NCBI GenBank assembly: GCA_004340125.1
Contig: SLUK01000013.1
Coordinates: forward strand, 1-64,000
DNA length: 64,000 bases
From: Harryflintia acetispora
Lineage (GTDB): Bacteria > Bacillota > Clostridia > Oscillospirales > Ruminococcaceae
Direction of reading: 5' to 3'
The translations under genes were made by a program, and so were the position numbers. The notes beneath the pieces are model-generated. The model was not told the DNA's origin and ran no database searches. It saw nothing but the letters and a program-made list of their open reading frames with translations. Below are positions 49,401-58,630 of this stretch, in pieces; positions within the stretch are counted from its first letter, which is position 1, and each line of letters opens with the position of its first letter.

Positions 49401-49428
49401 CCCGGGAAAGGCATTTGCCTTTCCCGGG
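49401..49428 (+). terminator. Rho-independent terminator
   Basis: CCCGGGAAAGGC (49401-49412) pairs with GCCTTTCCCGGG (49417-49428), followed by TCCTTTT. The adjacent A6 makes it work for the convergent minus-strand operon too. Confidence 0.85.
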
Positions 49429-49433
49429 TCCTT

Positions 49434-50930
49434 TTATGCATCCTCCCGCAGCTGCCGCAGGAGGGGATAGGCCCTGCGGTAACGCCGGTATTCCCGCTCG
49501 TAGCGCGCGTGCTGCGCGGGGCTAAAGGCCACCCGCTCCCCGCCCATGCCGTCCCCGGACGGGGCCGGCGCTTGGCCGCAGGCGGCCAGGTAGGCGAGCC
49601 GGCAGGCGCCCGCCGCCGTGGCCTGCTCCCCGGCGGGGAGCAGCAGGTCGTGCCCCAGAATGTCCGCCAGGATCTGCCGCCAGAGGCCGCTCCTTGCCCC
49701 GCCGCCCGAGAGGCAGAGGGTGCGGATCCGTCCGGCGCCCCCCAGCGCCTCGAAGCAGTCGCGCACGCCGTAGCCCACCCCTTCGAGGAGCGCGCGGCAG
49801 AGGTCCTGCCGGGTGTGCCCGCTGCCGAGCCCTAGGAAGGCCCCCCGGGTCCCCTCGTCGAAGTAGGGGCTGCCGGTGCCATTTAGATATGGCGCGAAGA
49901 GGAGGCCGCGCGCGCCCGGCTCGCTCTCGGCGGCGTAACGGTCCAGCCGCGCGAAGGGGGAGAGGGCGGCCTCCTCCTCATCCCGGGCGGGCAGCTCCCC
50001 CACCTGCTCCAAAAACCAGCGCAGGCAGTAGGCGGCGCTCGGCAGGGCGCACAGCGAAAACCGGCTGCCGGGGGAGAGGAAGGAGAAGAGATAGCTCCCC
50101 TTCGCACAGCCGGCGCCCGGCGCGCCGAGGGAGAGCACCTGTCCGGCGGTGCCGAGGTTTAAGAGCGCTTCGCCCGCCTGTGTCAGCCCGCTGCCGAGCA
50201 CGCTGCACGCGAGGTCCCCCGCGCCCACCGCCACCGGGATCCCCTGCGGCAGCGCGAGGGCGGCGGCGCTCTCCCGGCAAAGGGAGCCGCCCGCGGCGAA
50301 GGAGGGCAGCAGCCCGGGGAAGAGGGCGGGGCGCAGCCCCAGCGCCCTTATAGCTTCGGCGCTCCAGGCGTTGGTTTCAAAATCGTAGAGCAGGCTGCCC
50401 GAGGCGTCGGTGTGGTCGCTCGCCAGCTCCCCGGTCAGTCGGTAGCGGATGTAGTCCTTGCAGAAGAGCACCGTGGCGGCCCGCTCCATCCGCTCGGGCT
50501 CATGGCGCAGCAGCCAGAGGAGCTTTGGCGCGGTGTAGGCGCAGGAGGCCGGGTTTTGCAGCCGCTCAAAGAGCGTCTCGCCCAGCAGCTTTTGGAGCCC
50601 TGCCGCCTCCTTGGCGCAGCGGGTGTCGCACCAGGTGATGCATCCCCCCACCGGCTCGCCGTGCCCATCCAGCAGCACCGGCCCGTGCATCTGGGCGCAA
50701 AGGCCGATGGCGCAGACCCCGGCGTACTCCCCGGGGAATTCCTGCCGCAGCGCGGCGCAGGCGGCAACGGCCGCGCGCCACCAGTCCTGGGGGTCCTGTT
50801 CCATATGGCCGCCCTGGTTGCGGGAAAAGGGGTAGCCCTCCTGGCGCAGCGCCAGCTGCCGCCCACCGGGGGCAGAGAGAAGCGCCTTGACCCCGCCTGT
50901 TCCGAAATCGAGGGAGAGCAGGGTTTCCAT
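49434..50930 (-). CDS. xylB: FGGY-family carbohydrate kinase (xylulokinase-like)
   Basis: The 498-residue kinase has the N-terminal LLSLDFGTGGVKALL, the substrate-domain ITWCDTRCAKEAAGL, the phosphate-2 region LLNLGTAGQVLSLG and the FGGY signature area EGVGYGVRDCFEAL, ending LCLSGGGARSGLWRQILADI. XylB and related enzymes phosphorylate ketoses or polyols. ATG 50930 has GAGGGG 8 nt upstream; the GTG at 50939 would overlap the upstream stop. It is the last gene of the GntR-ABC operon. The exact sugar is not certain. Confidence 0.85.
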   Translation of the reverse strand: METLLSLDFGTGGVKALLSAPGGRQLALRQEGYPFSRNQGGHMEQDPQDWWRAAVAACAALRQEFPGEYAGVCAIGLCAQMHGPVLLDGHGEPVGGCITWCDTRCAKEAAGLQKLLGETLFERLQNPASCAYTAPKLLWLLRHEPERMERAATVLFCKDYIRYRLTGELASDHTDASGSLLYDFETNAWSAEAIRALGLRPALFPGLLPSFAAGGSLCRESAAALALPQGIPVAVGAGDLACSVLGSGLTQAGEALLNLGTAGQVLSLGAPGAGCAKGSYLFSFLSPGSRFSLCALPSAAYCLRWFLEQVGELPARDEEEAALSPFARLDRYAAESEPGARGLLFAPYLNGTGSPYFDEGTRGAFLGLGSGHTRQDLCRALLEGVGYGVRDCFEALGGAGRIRTLCLSGGGARSGLWRQILADILGHDLLLPAGEQATAAGACRLAYLAACGQAPAPSGDGMGGERVAFSPAQHARYEREYRRYRRAYPLLRQLREDA

Positions 50931-50935
50931 CCCGC

Positions 50936-51955
50936 TCACCCCTCGCCCCGGACCGACACCACCTCGCCGCGCTCGGCGCTTTCGAGCACCTTGATGGCGG
51001 CGTAGGCCACCTCGTACCCGTCGCGCACCGAGCAGCGGGGCGTGCGGTCGTACCGCACGCAGTCGAGGAAATGCACAAGCTCCAGCCTCAAATCGCCCTT
51101 ACGCACCCCGAAGGATTCGGTCCAGTAGCTCACGTCCTGGTATTCGCACCCCTCGTTCGAGCAGACCCGGTACCCCTGGTCCCCGAAGTCCATGGTAATG
51201 GCGCTCCTGGTGCCCACGATCTGCATCGACGCGTCAATATAGCTGGGATATTTGTCCGGCAGCGCCCAGGTGTTTTCCAGCGAATAGGTGATCCCGCCCT
51301 GAAGTTTGAAGACGGCCTGGATCGAATCCAGTGCACCGGGAAAGCCCTCGTTGCACATGCGCACCGCGCGCGACGCGGCGTAGACGTTCTCAAATTCCCG
51401 CCCGGTCAGCCAGCGCACCAGGTCGATGTCGTGCACCCCGCTGTGGGTGATCAGCTTGCACTGTCTGGCGTAGCGCTTGGCGCCGAGGGTGGGGGAGTTG
51501 CGCTTGGAGGAGATGTAGATGATCTCCCCGAGCGTCCCGTCCCGGATGGCCTCATAGGCGCGCTCGTACCGGATGTCGAAGCGGCAGATGTGCCCGACCA
51601 TCGTTTTATAGGGGTAGCCCTCGCACGCGTCGAGGAGGATTTTGGCGTTTTCCAGGGTGTCGGCCAGGGGCTTTTCGATGAGCACATGCTTCTTCTGCGC
51701 CAGGGCGGCGAGCACCACCCCGGTGTGCAGGCTGTCCGGCACGCAGACGTCGACGACGTCCACATCGGCGCGGGAGAGAGCCGCCTCCCAGTCGTCGGTG
51801 CCCTCGCACCCGAGCCGCCCGGCGAGGGCGTTTGCACGTGTGCGCTCAAGGTCGGCCACCACCGCGAGGCGCACCCCGGGCTCGGTGGCGTAGATTTCGG
51901 CGTGCATGCTGCCAAAGTATCCGCAGCCGATGACGGCAACGCTCAGTTTATCCAT
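50936..51955 (-). CDS. Gfo/Idh/MocA-family oxidoreductase
   Basis: The 339-residue enzyme has an N-terminal Rossmann fold (VAVIGCGYFGSMHAEIYAT) and the family motif EKPLADTLENAKILLDACE with the catalytic-region Lys. ITHSGVHDIDLVRWLTGREF supplies the conserved HD in the C-terminal beta-sheet domain. Such enzymes oxidise sugars or inositols with NAD(P). It lies between a permease and the FGGY kinase, so it probably acts on the imported sugar. Confidence 0.9.
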   Translation of the reverse strand: MDKLSVAVIGCGYFGSMHAEIYATEPGVRLAVVADLERTRANALAGRLGCEGTDDWEAALSRADVDVVDVCVPDSLHTGVVLAALAQKKHVLIEKPLADTLENAKILLDACEGYPYKTMVGHICRFDIRYERAYEAIRDGTLGEIIYISSKRNSPTLGAKRYARQCKLITHSGVHDIDLVRWLTGREFENVYAASRAVRMCNEGFPGALDSIQAVFKLQGGITYSLENTWALPDKYPSYIDASMQIVGTRSAITMDFGDQGYRVCSNEGCEYQDVSYWTESFGVRKGDLRLELVHFLDCVRYDRTPRCSVRDGYEVAYAAIKVLESAERGEVVSVRGEG

Positions 51956-51989
51956 AAATGATCAGCCTTTCTTGTGAAGGTAGAGGTCT

Positions 51990-52849
51990 TTACTTGATAG
52001 CCCCGAAGGTCATCCCCTTGATGAAGTATTTCTGCACGCACAGCGAAAGCAGGAAGACGGGCAGGATGGTGGTGATCCCCACCGTGGCGATCTCCCCCCA
52101 GCGGGAGGCGACCGCGCTCCACATGCTGGCCGCGGCGACCGGCATGGTCTTGGTATTCTCCCCCGTGAGGATCAACGCGAAGAGGAACTCGTTCCAGGAG
52201 AAGATGAAGGTGAAGATCATCGCGGTGAAGAGCCCGGGCAGCGAGAGGGGGAAGACCACCCGCAAAAAGGAGGAGAAGGGCCCGCAGCCGTCGAGCTTGG
52301 CCGCCTCGTGCAGCTCGGGGGGCACCTCGCGGAAGAAGCCCTGCAGCGTCCAGATCACGAAGGGCAGATTCATGGCGATATAGGAGATGATCAGCGAGAG
52401 GAGGTTGTCGAGCAGCCGCAGCTGCCGGAACATCAGATAAAACGGGATGGCCGCCGCGATGGGGGCATCATCCGTGTGCTGATGATCCAGAAGGAAAGGT
52501 CGCGCTTGCGCTTTTGGCTCATGCGCAGCCGCACCAGGCCATAGGCCCCGAAGGAGCCGGCGACGATGCAGATGAGGCACGCGCTCCCCGCGGCGATCAG
52601 GCTGTTGCGCAGGTATTTGAAATATCCGCCCTCCCCCAGGACCACCGAGTCGTTGCTCGCGCCCAGGATCACCGCCCCATAATTTTGCAGGCTGGCGCTC
52701 TGGGGGACGAGGCTGGGGGGATACGCGAATATCTCTGCCTTGCCCTTGAGAGAGGTGGCGAACATCCAGTATACCGGGAAGAGGAAGGCGCAGAGGATCA
52801 GCAGCAGGCTCAGGAAGACCAGGGCATGCAGCAGGCGTTTTTTAACCAT
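51990..52849 (-). pseudogene. Carbohydrate ABC permease (MalG-type) with one-base frameshift
   Basis: The first part (from ATG 52849) reads VKKRLLHALVFLSLLLILCA up to WIISTRMMPP, then leaves frame and stops at 52433. The second frame continues IAAAIPFYLMFRQLRLLDNL through the permease EAA motif (ELHEAAKLDGCGPFSSFLRV) to TFGAIK at 51990. The join falls on a run of five G (52461-52465 on the plus strand); six would restore the frame. Joined it is a normal permease of about 286 residues. It is either a recent mutation, a phase-variable tract or a sequencing error. Confidence 0.85.
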
Positions 52850-52922
52850 GTTTTTGAATCCTTTCTCGGGAATTGGGGCCGCTCCTAGCTTTGCCGGAGG
52901 CCGCCAGGGCGCAAAAACCAGG

Positions 52923-52960
52923 GTGTGATATTGGAGGGATGAATCCTTCCAATATCACAC
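52923..52960. terminator. Intra-operon hairpin
   Basis: GTGTGATATTGGA (52923-52935) pairs with TCCAATATCACAC (52948-52960). It starts in the stop codon of the upstream permease and lacks a T-run, so it may act in mRNA processing or partial termination inside the operon. Confidence 0.5.
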
Positions 52961-53857
52961 TTCCCACTCGTCGGCGATCAGGTGGTTGAGCAGCTGGCAG
53001 ACGGTGAGCACCACGAACAGGATCACCAGGCAGCTGGCGCTCGAGCGGCCCACCTCGAAGAAGGAGAACCCCTCCTTATAGGCGAAGTAGCTCACCGTTT
53101 CAGTCACGTTGCCCGGGCCCCCTTTTGTCAGCATGTAGACCACCTCGAAGAATTTGAAGGTGTCCATCACCCGCATGAGCAGCGCCACAGCGACCACCGG
53201 CCTTAGGGAGGGCAGGACGATCGAAAAGAAGCGCTGGCGGGAGTTGGCCCCATCCACCTGCGCGGCCTCGATCACGTCGCGCGGCATGCTCGTCAGCCCC
53301 GCCAGGAGGATCAGCATGACGAACGGCGTCCACTGCCAGACATCCACCAGGATCACCGCCGGCATGGCCAGGGTCTTGCTCGCCAGGAGGGCGGGGGGAC
53401 TTTGGATCCCGATACACTGCAGCAGGTAGCGCACCACCCCGTAGTCCGAGTTGTACATCAGCAGCCACATCAGCGACGCCACGATCGGGGTGATCATGGT
53501 CGGGGCGATCATCAGCGAGCGGAAGAGCCTGGTGCCCGCCACGCTCTGGTGAAAGAGCAGGGCGATCAGAAAGCCCAGCAGGAATTCCAGGGTGACCGCC
53601 GAAGCCACCAGCAGCAGGGTGTTGAGCATGGCCCGCAGGAAGTTCTGGTCGGTGAGCACGCCCTGGAAGTTTTCGAGGCCTACGAACCGGCGGGGCTGCG
53701 AGCTTGCAAAATTCCAGTCGAAGAAGCTGTTATAGACGTTGAAGACCATCGGATAGATTGACATTAGAATCAGCAGGAGCAGCGACGGGGCGATCATCAG
53801 CTTCCACACCCGGTTTTCCGCCGCCATCAGCGAGCCCCGCTTTCCGGCACGTTTCAT
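52955..53857 (-). CDS. Carbohydrate ABC permease (MalF-type)
   Basis: The 300-residue permease has six membrane helices, starting WKLMIAPSLLLLILMSIYPM, and the EAA loop VIEAAQVDGANSRQRFFSIV followed by PSLRPV. It pairs with the frameshifted MalG-type permease and the binding protein of this operon. ATG 53857 (MKRAGKRGS) is used; an ATG 12 bp earlier sits on the RBS AAAGGA. No ATPase gene is nearby, so a shared MsmK-type ATPase is expected elsewhere. Confidence 0.92.
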   Translation of the reverse strand: MKRAGKRGSLMAAENRVWKLMIAPSLLLLILMSIYPMVFNVYNSFFDWNFASSQPRRFVGLENFQGVLTDQNFLRAMLNTLLLVASAVTLEFLLGFLIALLFHQSVAGTRLFRSLMIAPTMITPIVASLMWLLMYNSDYGVVRYLLQCIGIQSPPALLASKTLAMPAVILVDVWQWTPFVMLILLAGLTSMPRDVIEAAQVDGANSRQRFFSIVLPSLRPVVAVALLMRVMDTFKFFEVVYMLTKGGPGNVTETVSYFAYKEGFSFFEVGRSSASCLVILFVVLTVCQLLNHLIADEWEV

Positions 53858-53917
53858 CGGTACGACCATTCCTTTCTGCCAAGGGCCGCGCGCCGGGAGG
53901 GCGCGCGGCCCCGGGTT

Positions 53918-55312
53918 CTAGCCCGCGACGGGGTAGCCGTTTTGTTTCATCAGTTCGTTGATCTTGCTTGCCGCGTCGCCGAGCGCGGCCTCGACCTCCT
54001 TCTCGCCCGAAACGGCGAGATTGAGCTCCAGCCCCAAAATCTCCTCGATCTGGGTCCACTCGGGCAGCCGGGAGCGGTAGTCCACCCCGTCGGCGAGGCC
54101 CTGCGTCTCGGCGTCGTAGATGATCTTGAAGTAGGGATACTTCTCGACCAGCTCCGGGTCGGTCACGGTCGAAATGCGCATCGGCACGCCCGGGGTGCCG
54201 GGGACGTCCACCCATTTCTTGTCCGTCTCGGGGCTGGTCATCCACTTCATGAAGGTCCAGCTCTCCTCGACGTTCCTGGAGTCCTTGTTGATGGCGATCG
54301 AGAAGCCGGCGAAGGGCAGGCTGGGCTGCGAATCCGCGTCGAGGCGGGGGAGGGTGGTATAGCCCACCTTGCCCGCGACGGTGGTGTCCTCGGCGGTCTC
54401 GAACTGCGGGGAATTGGCGTTGAAGACGGCGGTCATCCCGGCGTTCCCGTGCATGAAGGCGTTCCAGCGGTCGGCGTTTTCATACTGCAGCACGCCGTCC
54501 GGCAGGTAGGGGACCAGGTCTTTAAGCATTTGGGTGGTCAGCACCCCGATCTCGCCGTCGATGTCGGTGGTGTAGTCGTTCGGCATGTCGCGGAACATCT
54601 TTCCGCCGAAGCCGTTGTAATAGGCGCACCAGTCGTGCACCACCGAGGCCCCGCGCTTGAGGGCGATGGCCAGGCCGTAGAAATTATTCTGCGGGTCGTA
54701 GAGGCTCTGGATGGCGTTTACGAACTCGTCCTTGGTTTCGGGGACGGCGAGGCCCTTCTGTGCGAACACGTCGGTGCGGTAGTGGATGTACATATAATAG
54801 GGGGCCAGCGGCAGGGCGATCACCCGCCCGTCCCAGGTGGCGAGCCCCTCCCAGGCGCCGGGGAGGAAGTCGTCGACCTGCAGCTCCTCCTTATCCCGCT
54901 CCACCAGGTTGGTCAGGTCGTAGAGGTGTCCTCCTTCGGCGAACTCGCCGGTCCAGGGGATGTCGATCGACACCATGTCGTAGGAGCCGGTGTCGCCGGC
55001 CAGCTCCAGGATCGCCTTGCCGTGCAGGTCGAGATAGGGCACCGAATCGACGACCACCTTGATCCCGGTCTGCTCCTCGAACTCGGGCAGCACCGCCTTC
55101 ATCGCCCCGACGTAGGGGTCGCCGACGGTGAGGAATTTGATGGTCTTGCTACCGGGCGCGGAATTTTCGGAACCGGCTTCGCCGGCGTCCGGGGCGGGTG
55201 CGCTCCCGGAGGGGGGAGCCTCGCTCCCGGCGCTTTGGGATGTGCCGGCGCAGCCGCCGAACAGTGCGGTGGCGAGGCTGACGGCCAGCAATGTGCAGAT
55301 CAGTTTTTTCAC
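53918..55312 (-). CDS. Extracellular sugar-binding lipoprotein
   Basis: The 464-residue protein has a lipoprotein signal (LLAVSLATALFGGCAGT) and the fold of cluster 1 solute-binding proteins, with MVSIDIPWTGEFAEGG and WNAFMHGNAGMTAVFNANSP as typical stretches. It captures a sugar outside the cell for the adjacent permeases. GTG at 55312 is chosen because GGAGG lies 8 nt upstream. Ligand unknown. Confidence 0.92.
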   Translation of the reverse strand: MKKLICTLLAVSLATALFGGCAGTSQSAGSEAPPSGSAPAPDAGEAGSENSAPGSKTIKFLTVGDPYVGAMKAVLPEFEEQTGIKVVVDSVPYLDLHGKAILELAGDTGSYDMVSIDIPWTGEFAEGGHLYDLTNLVERDKEELQVDDFLPGAWEGLATWDGRVIALPLAPYYMYIHYRTDVFAQKGLAVPETKDEFVNAIQSLYDPQNNFYGLAIALKRGASVVHDWCAYYNGFGGKMFRDMPNDYTTDIDGEIGVLTTQMLKDLVPYLPDGVLQYENADRWNAFMHGNAGMTAVFNANSPQFETAEDTTVAGKVGYTTLPRLDADSQPSLPFAGFSIAINKDSRNVEESWTFMKWMTSPETDKKWVDVPGTPGVPMRISTVTDPELVEKYPYFKIIYDAETQGLADGVDYRSRLPEWTQIEEILGLELNLAVSGEKEVEAALGDAASKINELMKQNGYPVAG

Positions 55313-55371
55313 GGTTCTAACCTCCATTTCTGTCCTTGCGGCAGAGGGAAGCACCGAAAAGAGAGAATGGC

Positions 55372-56106
55372 CTAGAGACTCTTGAGCTCGATAACGAATT
55401 TGTAGGTGTCCCCGCGGTAGAACGAGCGCACATACTCCACCGGCACGCCCTGCCGGTCATAGGTGACCCGTTCCATCAGCAGCCCCTGGGCGTTTTCGGG
55501 CACCTGCAGCAGCTGGGCGTGCCGCCCGCAGAGCAGGGTGGTCTCGATGGTCTCGATCGCCCGGCACAGCTCGATGTGCAGCTCGTCGCGCAGGTAACGA
55601 TAGAGGGAGAAGTTGTCGCTCCCCCCGGTGTCGATCCGCTTGATCCGCGCGCCGTCCAGGCAGCTGTCCTCGAAGGCGATCGGCTTGGCGTCGGCGTAGC
55701 GCAGGCGGCACAGCCGCAGCACCGGCGCGCCGATCGAAAGGGAGAGCTTGCCCGCCGTCTGGCTGTCCGCGCGCAGGTTTTCGATCGCCAGGATCTTCGA
55801 CCCCGGCGCGCGGCCGGTGCGCTTCATGTCCTCCGAGAAGGAGGTCAGCGCCGCGAGATTCTGCTCGATCTTGCCCGAGGAGACGAAGGTCCCCTTGCCC
55901 TGGAGCTTGTAGAGGTACCCCTCGTTTTGCAGCTCGCCGATCGCCTGCCGCGCGGTCATCCGGCTGATGCCGTACTGCATGCACAGCTCCCGTTCGGAGG
56001 GGATCAGCTGCCCGGGGCGGTATTCGCCCTGCAAAATCCGTTCCTTGATCAGCTCCTTGAGCTGCAGATAGATGGGAATCCGGCTCTCCTTGTCAACTGC
56101 CACCAT
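55372..56106 (-). CDS. GntR/HutC-family regulator (NagR/DasR-like)
   Basis: The 244-residue regulator has an N-terminal GntR winged helix (QLIPSERELCMQYGISRMTA, then QAIGELQNEGYLYKLQGKGT) and a C-terminal UTRA domain (ALTSFSEDMKRTGRAPGSKI). Members bind sugar phosphates. Palindromes of the NagR/DasR type TGGTCTAGACCA lie upstream (56277-56299) and at the SIS gene (57220-57231). ATG 56106 follows CAGGAGCGATC. It leads the sugar operon and probably represses it until an amino-sugar phosphate is present. Confidence 0.9.
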   Translation of the reverse strand: MVAVDKESRIPIYLQLKELIKERILQGEYRPGQLIPSERELCMQYGISRMTARQAIGELQNEGYLYKLQGKGTFVSSGKIEQNLAALTSFSEDMKRTGRAPGSKILAIENLRADSQTAGKLSLSIGAPVLRLCRLRYADAKPIAFEDSCLDGARIKRIDTGGSDNFSLYRYLRDELHIELCRAIETIETTLLCGRHAQLLQVPENAQGLLMERVTYDRQGVPVEYVRSFYRGDTYKFVIELKSL

Positions 56107-56276
56107 GATCGCTCCTGTTCTGTCTGGTCCATCCGGTATGGATGTCCGTACCACTTGTTTTTAGATTTACCTTATAGCAGATTCCCATGGTTGTCAAATA
56201 TTCTCTCTTCTTCCAGTGTTTTCCGCCTGCGGCGGGTTGGTTTCGGTGTGACTATTGTCCATACCAGCAGTATTAA

Positions 56277-56299
56277 TTGTCTAGACCAGTTGGTCTAAG
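56277..56299. promoter_or_regulatory. GntR operator at the sugar operon
   Basis: TTGTCTAGACCA (56277-56288) and TTGGTCTAAG (56290-56299) are adjacent partial copies of TGGTCTAGACCA, between the SIS gene and the GntR gene. The spacer 56107-56320 holds the operon's promoter region; no clear -10 stands out. Confidence 0.65.
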
Positions 56300-56320
56300 A
56301 AAAAAGCCGCCGGCAGGGGC

Positions 56321-57070
56321 TCACACCATTTCGTAGCAAATCTGGTCGCGGTAGGTCTCGTAGACCTTGCGGTTGTACTCGCCGCCGCGGTCCACATTGG
56401 CGCTGGAGTAGACGGGGGGCAGCAGGCCCTCCTTGTCATAGGCTGCGGCCACCCTAGCCGCGATGGCGTTGACAATGGCGGCGCCCAGCACGGTGGATCC
56501 GGGCGCGACCCCGACGCCGGAATGGGGGAGGCTCAGCAGCGCGTCCCCGAAGGGGCACAGATCGTCGATCACCAGATCGCACACCTCGAAGAGCCGTTTG
56601 CCCGAGGGGTGCCGCGAGGCCGATTCCTTAGAGTACTGCAGGCTGGTGATCCCGATGACCGATACCCCCAGCTCCCTGGCCGCGAGGGCGAGCTCCACCG
56701 GGACATGGTTGCGCCCCGACACCGAGTGGATAAAGAGCAAATCCCCCTCCCGCAGCCCGGCCTGGCGCGCGATGATCGGCCCGTAGCCGCCGGTGCGCTC
56801 CAGCTCGGAGGTGATGGTGATGGGGGTGCTGTCCACCGTGAGCCCCGGCGCAAAGATCGGGTTGAAAACGGCGAGGCCCCCGGTTCGGTAGTAGGCCTCC
56901 TGGGTGAGGATCCCCGCGTGGGTACAGCCGAAGAAATAGACCCGGCCGCCGCAGCGCAGGGTGGTGCAAACCCGGTTTGCCGCTTCGTCGATGTCGGGCA
57001 GCGCCTCCCGGCGCAGCCGTCCGATCAGCTCCTGCACCCGGTCGAGGTATTCTTCCGACTCGTTCTTCAT
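56321..57070 (-). CDS. SIS-domain sugar isomerase-like protein (UPF0309 type)
   Basis: The 249-residue protein has the SIS fold: GGRVYFFGCTHAGILTQEAY, then IHSVSGRNHVPVELALAARE with the phosphosugar Ser/Thr loop, as in UPF0309. Members bind or isomerise phosphosugars, often amino-sugar phosphates. A TGGTCTAGACCA site in its promoter ties it to the GntR regulon. ATG 57070 follows a GGAGG-like AAAGGAGGGACGT. The reaction is unknown. Confidence 0.85.
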   Translation of the reverse strand: MKNESEEYLDRVQELIGRLRREALPDIDEAANRVCTTLRCGGRVYFFGCTHAGILTQEAYYRTGGLAVFNPIFAPGLTVDSTPITITSELERTGGYGPIIARQAGLREGDLLFIHSVSGRNHVPVELALAARELGVSVIGITSLQYSKESASRHPSGKRLFEVCDLVIDDLCPFGDALLSLPHSGVGVAPGSTVLGAAIVNAIAARVAAAYDKEGLLPPVYSSANVDRGGEYNRKVYETYRDQICYEMV

Positions 57071-57480
57071 ACGTCCCTCCTTTCCGTGGTGCCTCCATTA
57101 TAGCCGCCCGCCCCGCCGGTTTCAATTTCCGGAATCCCCAAAGATTCGACTCTGTAATTGGATATATTATCTAAATATAATTCGTATAATTTTTATAATA
57201 TGTACAAAATATCCCATACTGGTCTAGACCACAAAAATACCGAAAAGGCTATTTCCGGCCCCATAGGATAGGATGAGCAGGACCAGGTGGTCTAGCCGGA
57301 CGGTGGACAGGAATGAAACCGCGGCGCGACAAGGGAAATGGCTTTACAGGATAAAAAATATATACATTATAGAAAGGAGGAGATATTTTCCAGAAGGCAA
57401 TGGCCGGTTTCAGCCTGGCGTGTTATAATATGTAAAAGACCATGCGGGCCGCCCGACGGGGCGGCAGGGAGGAGGACAGC
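57071..57480. promoter_or_regulatory. Divergent regulatory region with GntR operators
   Basis: TGGTCTAGACCA (57220-57231) lies between TTGTGG (complement 57229-57234) and TATTTT (57206-57211), a 17-bp-spaced minus-strand promoter for the SIS gene. A second partial site, TGGTCTAG, is at 57288-57295. TATAAT at 57423-57428 is a candidate -10 for the plus-strand oxidoreductase. The 410 bp hold no gene. Confidence 0.65.
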
Positions 57481-58449
57481 ATGAAAATTGGGATACTGGG
57501 CGCGGGGGAGATCGCGCACGAGATGGCAAAGACGGTGGCCGGGATGGAGGACTGCGAGGTGCTGGCGGTGGGCGCGCGGGAGCTCCTGCGCGCCGAGGGC
57601 TTCGCAAAGGAGTACGGGATCCCGCGCGCCTACGGCTCATACGGGGAGCTGGTGGAGGATAAGGAGGTGGAGCTGATCTACATCGCCACCCCGCATTCCC
57701 ACCACTACCAGCACGCCAAGCTGGCGCTGGAGGCGGGGAGGCATGTGCTCTGCGAGAAGGCCTTCACCGCCAACGCATCCCAGGCGCGGGAGCTCTTCGC
57801 GCTGGCCGAAGCGCGCGGCCTCTTTCTGGGCGAGGCGATGTGGACCCGCTTCCTGCCGATGAAGGCGAAGCTGCAGCAGCTCCTTCACGATGGCGCGATC
57901 GGGCAGGTGCGCTCGCTGAGCGCGAGCATCGGCTATGCCATCAGCGATATCCCCCGCCTGCGCGAGCCGGCGCTCGCCGGGGGCGCGCTGCTGGACATCG
58001 GGGTCTATGTGCTCAACTTCGCCGCCATCGCGCTGGGGGAGGAGATCGAAAAGGTCGAGTCGAGCTGCCAGCTTTACGGGACCGGGGTGGATGCCTGCGA
58101 GAGTATAACCCTGACCTTCAGAGGCGGCCGGATGGCGGTGCTGCACGCCAACATGACCGCCCTGTCCGACCGGGGCGGGGTGATCTGCGGCAGCGAAGGG
58201 TATATCCGGGTGGGGGACGTGGAAACCTGCGCCCCACTGGAGGTTTATGACGGGGAGCGCCGCCTTGTCGCCCGCCACGAGGCGCCGCCCTGCCACAGCG
58301 GTTACCAGTACGAGGTGGCCGCGGCGGCCAAGGCGGTCCGGGAGGGCAGGGGAGAGTGCCCCGAAATGCCCCACGCCGAAACGCTGCGGATCCTGGAGCT
58401 CTGCGACCGGCTGCGGGACGCTTGGGGCGTGCGGTACCCTTTTGAGTAA
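57481..58449 (+). CDS. Gfo/Idh/MocA-family oxidoreductase
   Basis: The 322-residue enzyme has the Rossmann start MKIGILGAGEIAHEMAKTV, LIYIATPHSHHYQHAKLALE, the motif CEKAFTANASQARELFALAE with Lys in place of the usual EKP context, and GEAMWTRFLPMKAKLQQLLH, as in the dihydrodiol-dehydrogenase-like branch. ATG at 57481 has GGGAGGAGG upstream. It is a single gene, opposite the SIS gene, probably in the same regulon. Confidence 0.9.
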   Translation: MKIGILGAGEIAHEMAKTVAGMEDCEVLAVGARELLRAEGFAKEYGIPRAYGSYGELVEDKEVELIYIATPHSHHYQHAKLALEAGRHVLCEKAFTANASQARELFALAEARGLFLGEAMWTRFLPMKAKLQQLLHDGAIGQVRSLSASIGYAISDIPRLREPALAGGALLDIGVYVLNFAAIALGEEIEKVESSCQLYGTGVDACESITLTFRGGRMAVLHANMTALSDRGGVICGSEGYIRVGDVETCAPLEVYDGERRLVARHEAPPCHSGYQYEVAAAAKAVREGRGECPEMPHAETLRILELCDRLRDAWGVRYPFE

Positions 58450-58475
58450 ATTGACCAAATATTTTGTAAAACCAG

Positions 58476-58507
58476 GGGACGGGCCCGCGAAAAATCGGGC
58501 CCGTCCC
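58476..58507 (+). terminator. Rho-independent terminator
   Basis: GGGACGGGCCCG (58476-58487) pairs with CGGGCCCGTCCC (58496-58507), followed by TTTACT. Confidence 0.85.
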
Positions 58508-58630
58508 TTTACTCATTTAAAGGGATTCTAATGCGGTCCAGCGGGAATTGGCGGCTGGAAAATGAAGGGAGTGGTTTGTTAATGTTGCCTAATTAACAAA
58601 AATTTTTTCTACTCTTTTTGGACGAATGGG

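Noticed and set aside
58510..58545. Fourth copy of the interspersed repeat
   Set aside because: Only a short stretch resembling the GGGATTC...GGTCC end is present; the hairpins are absent.
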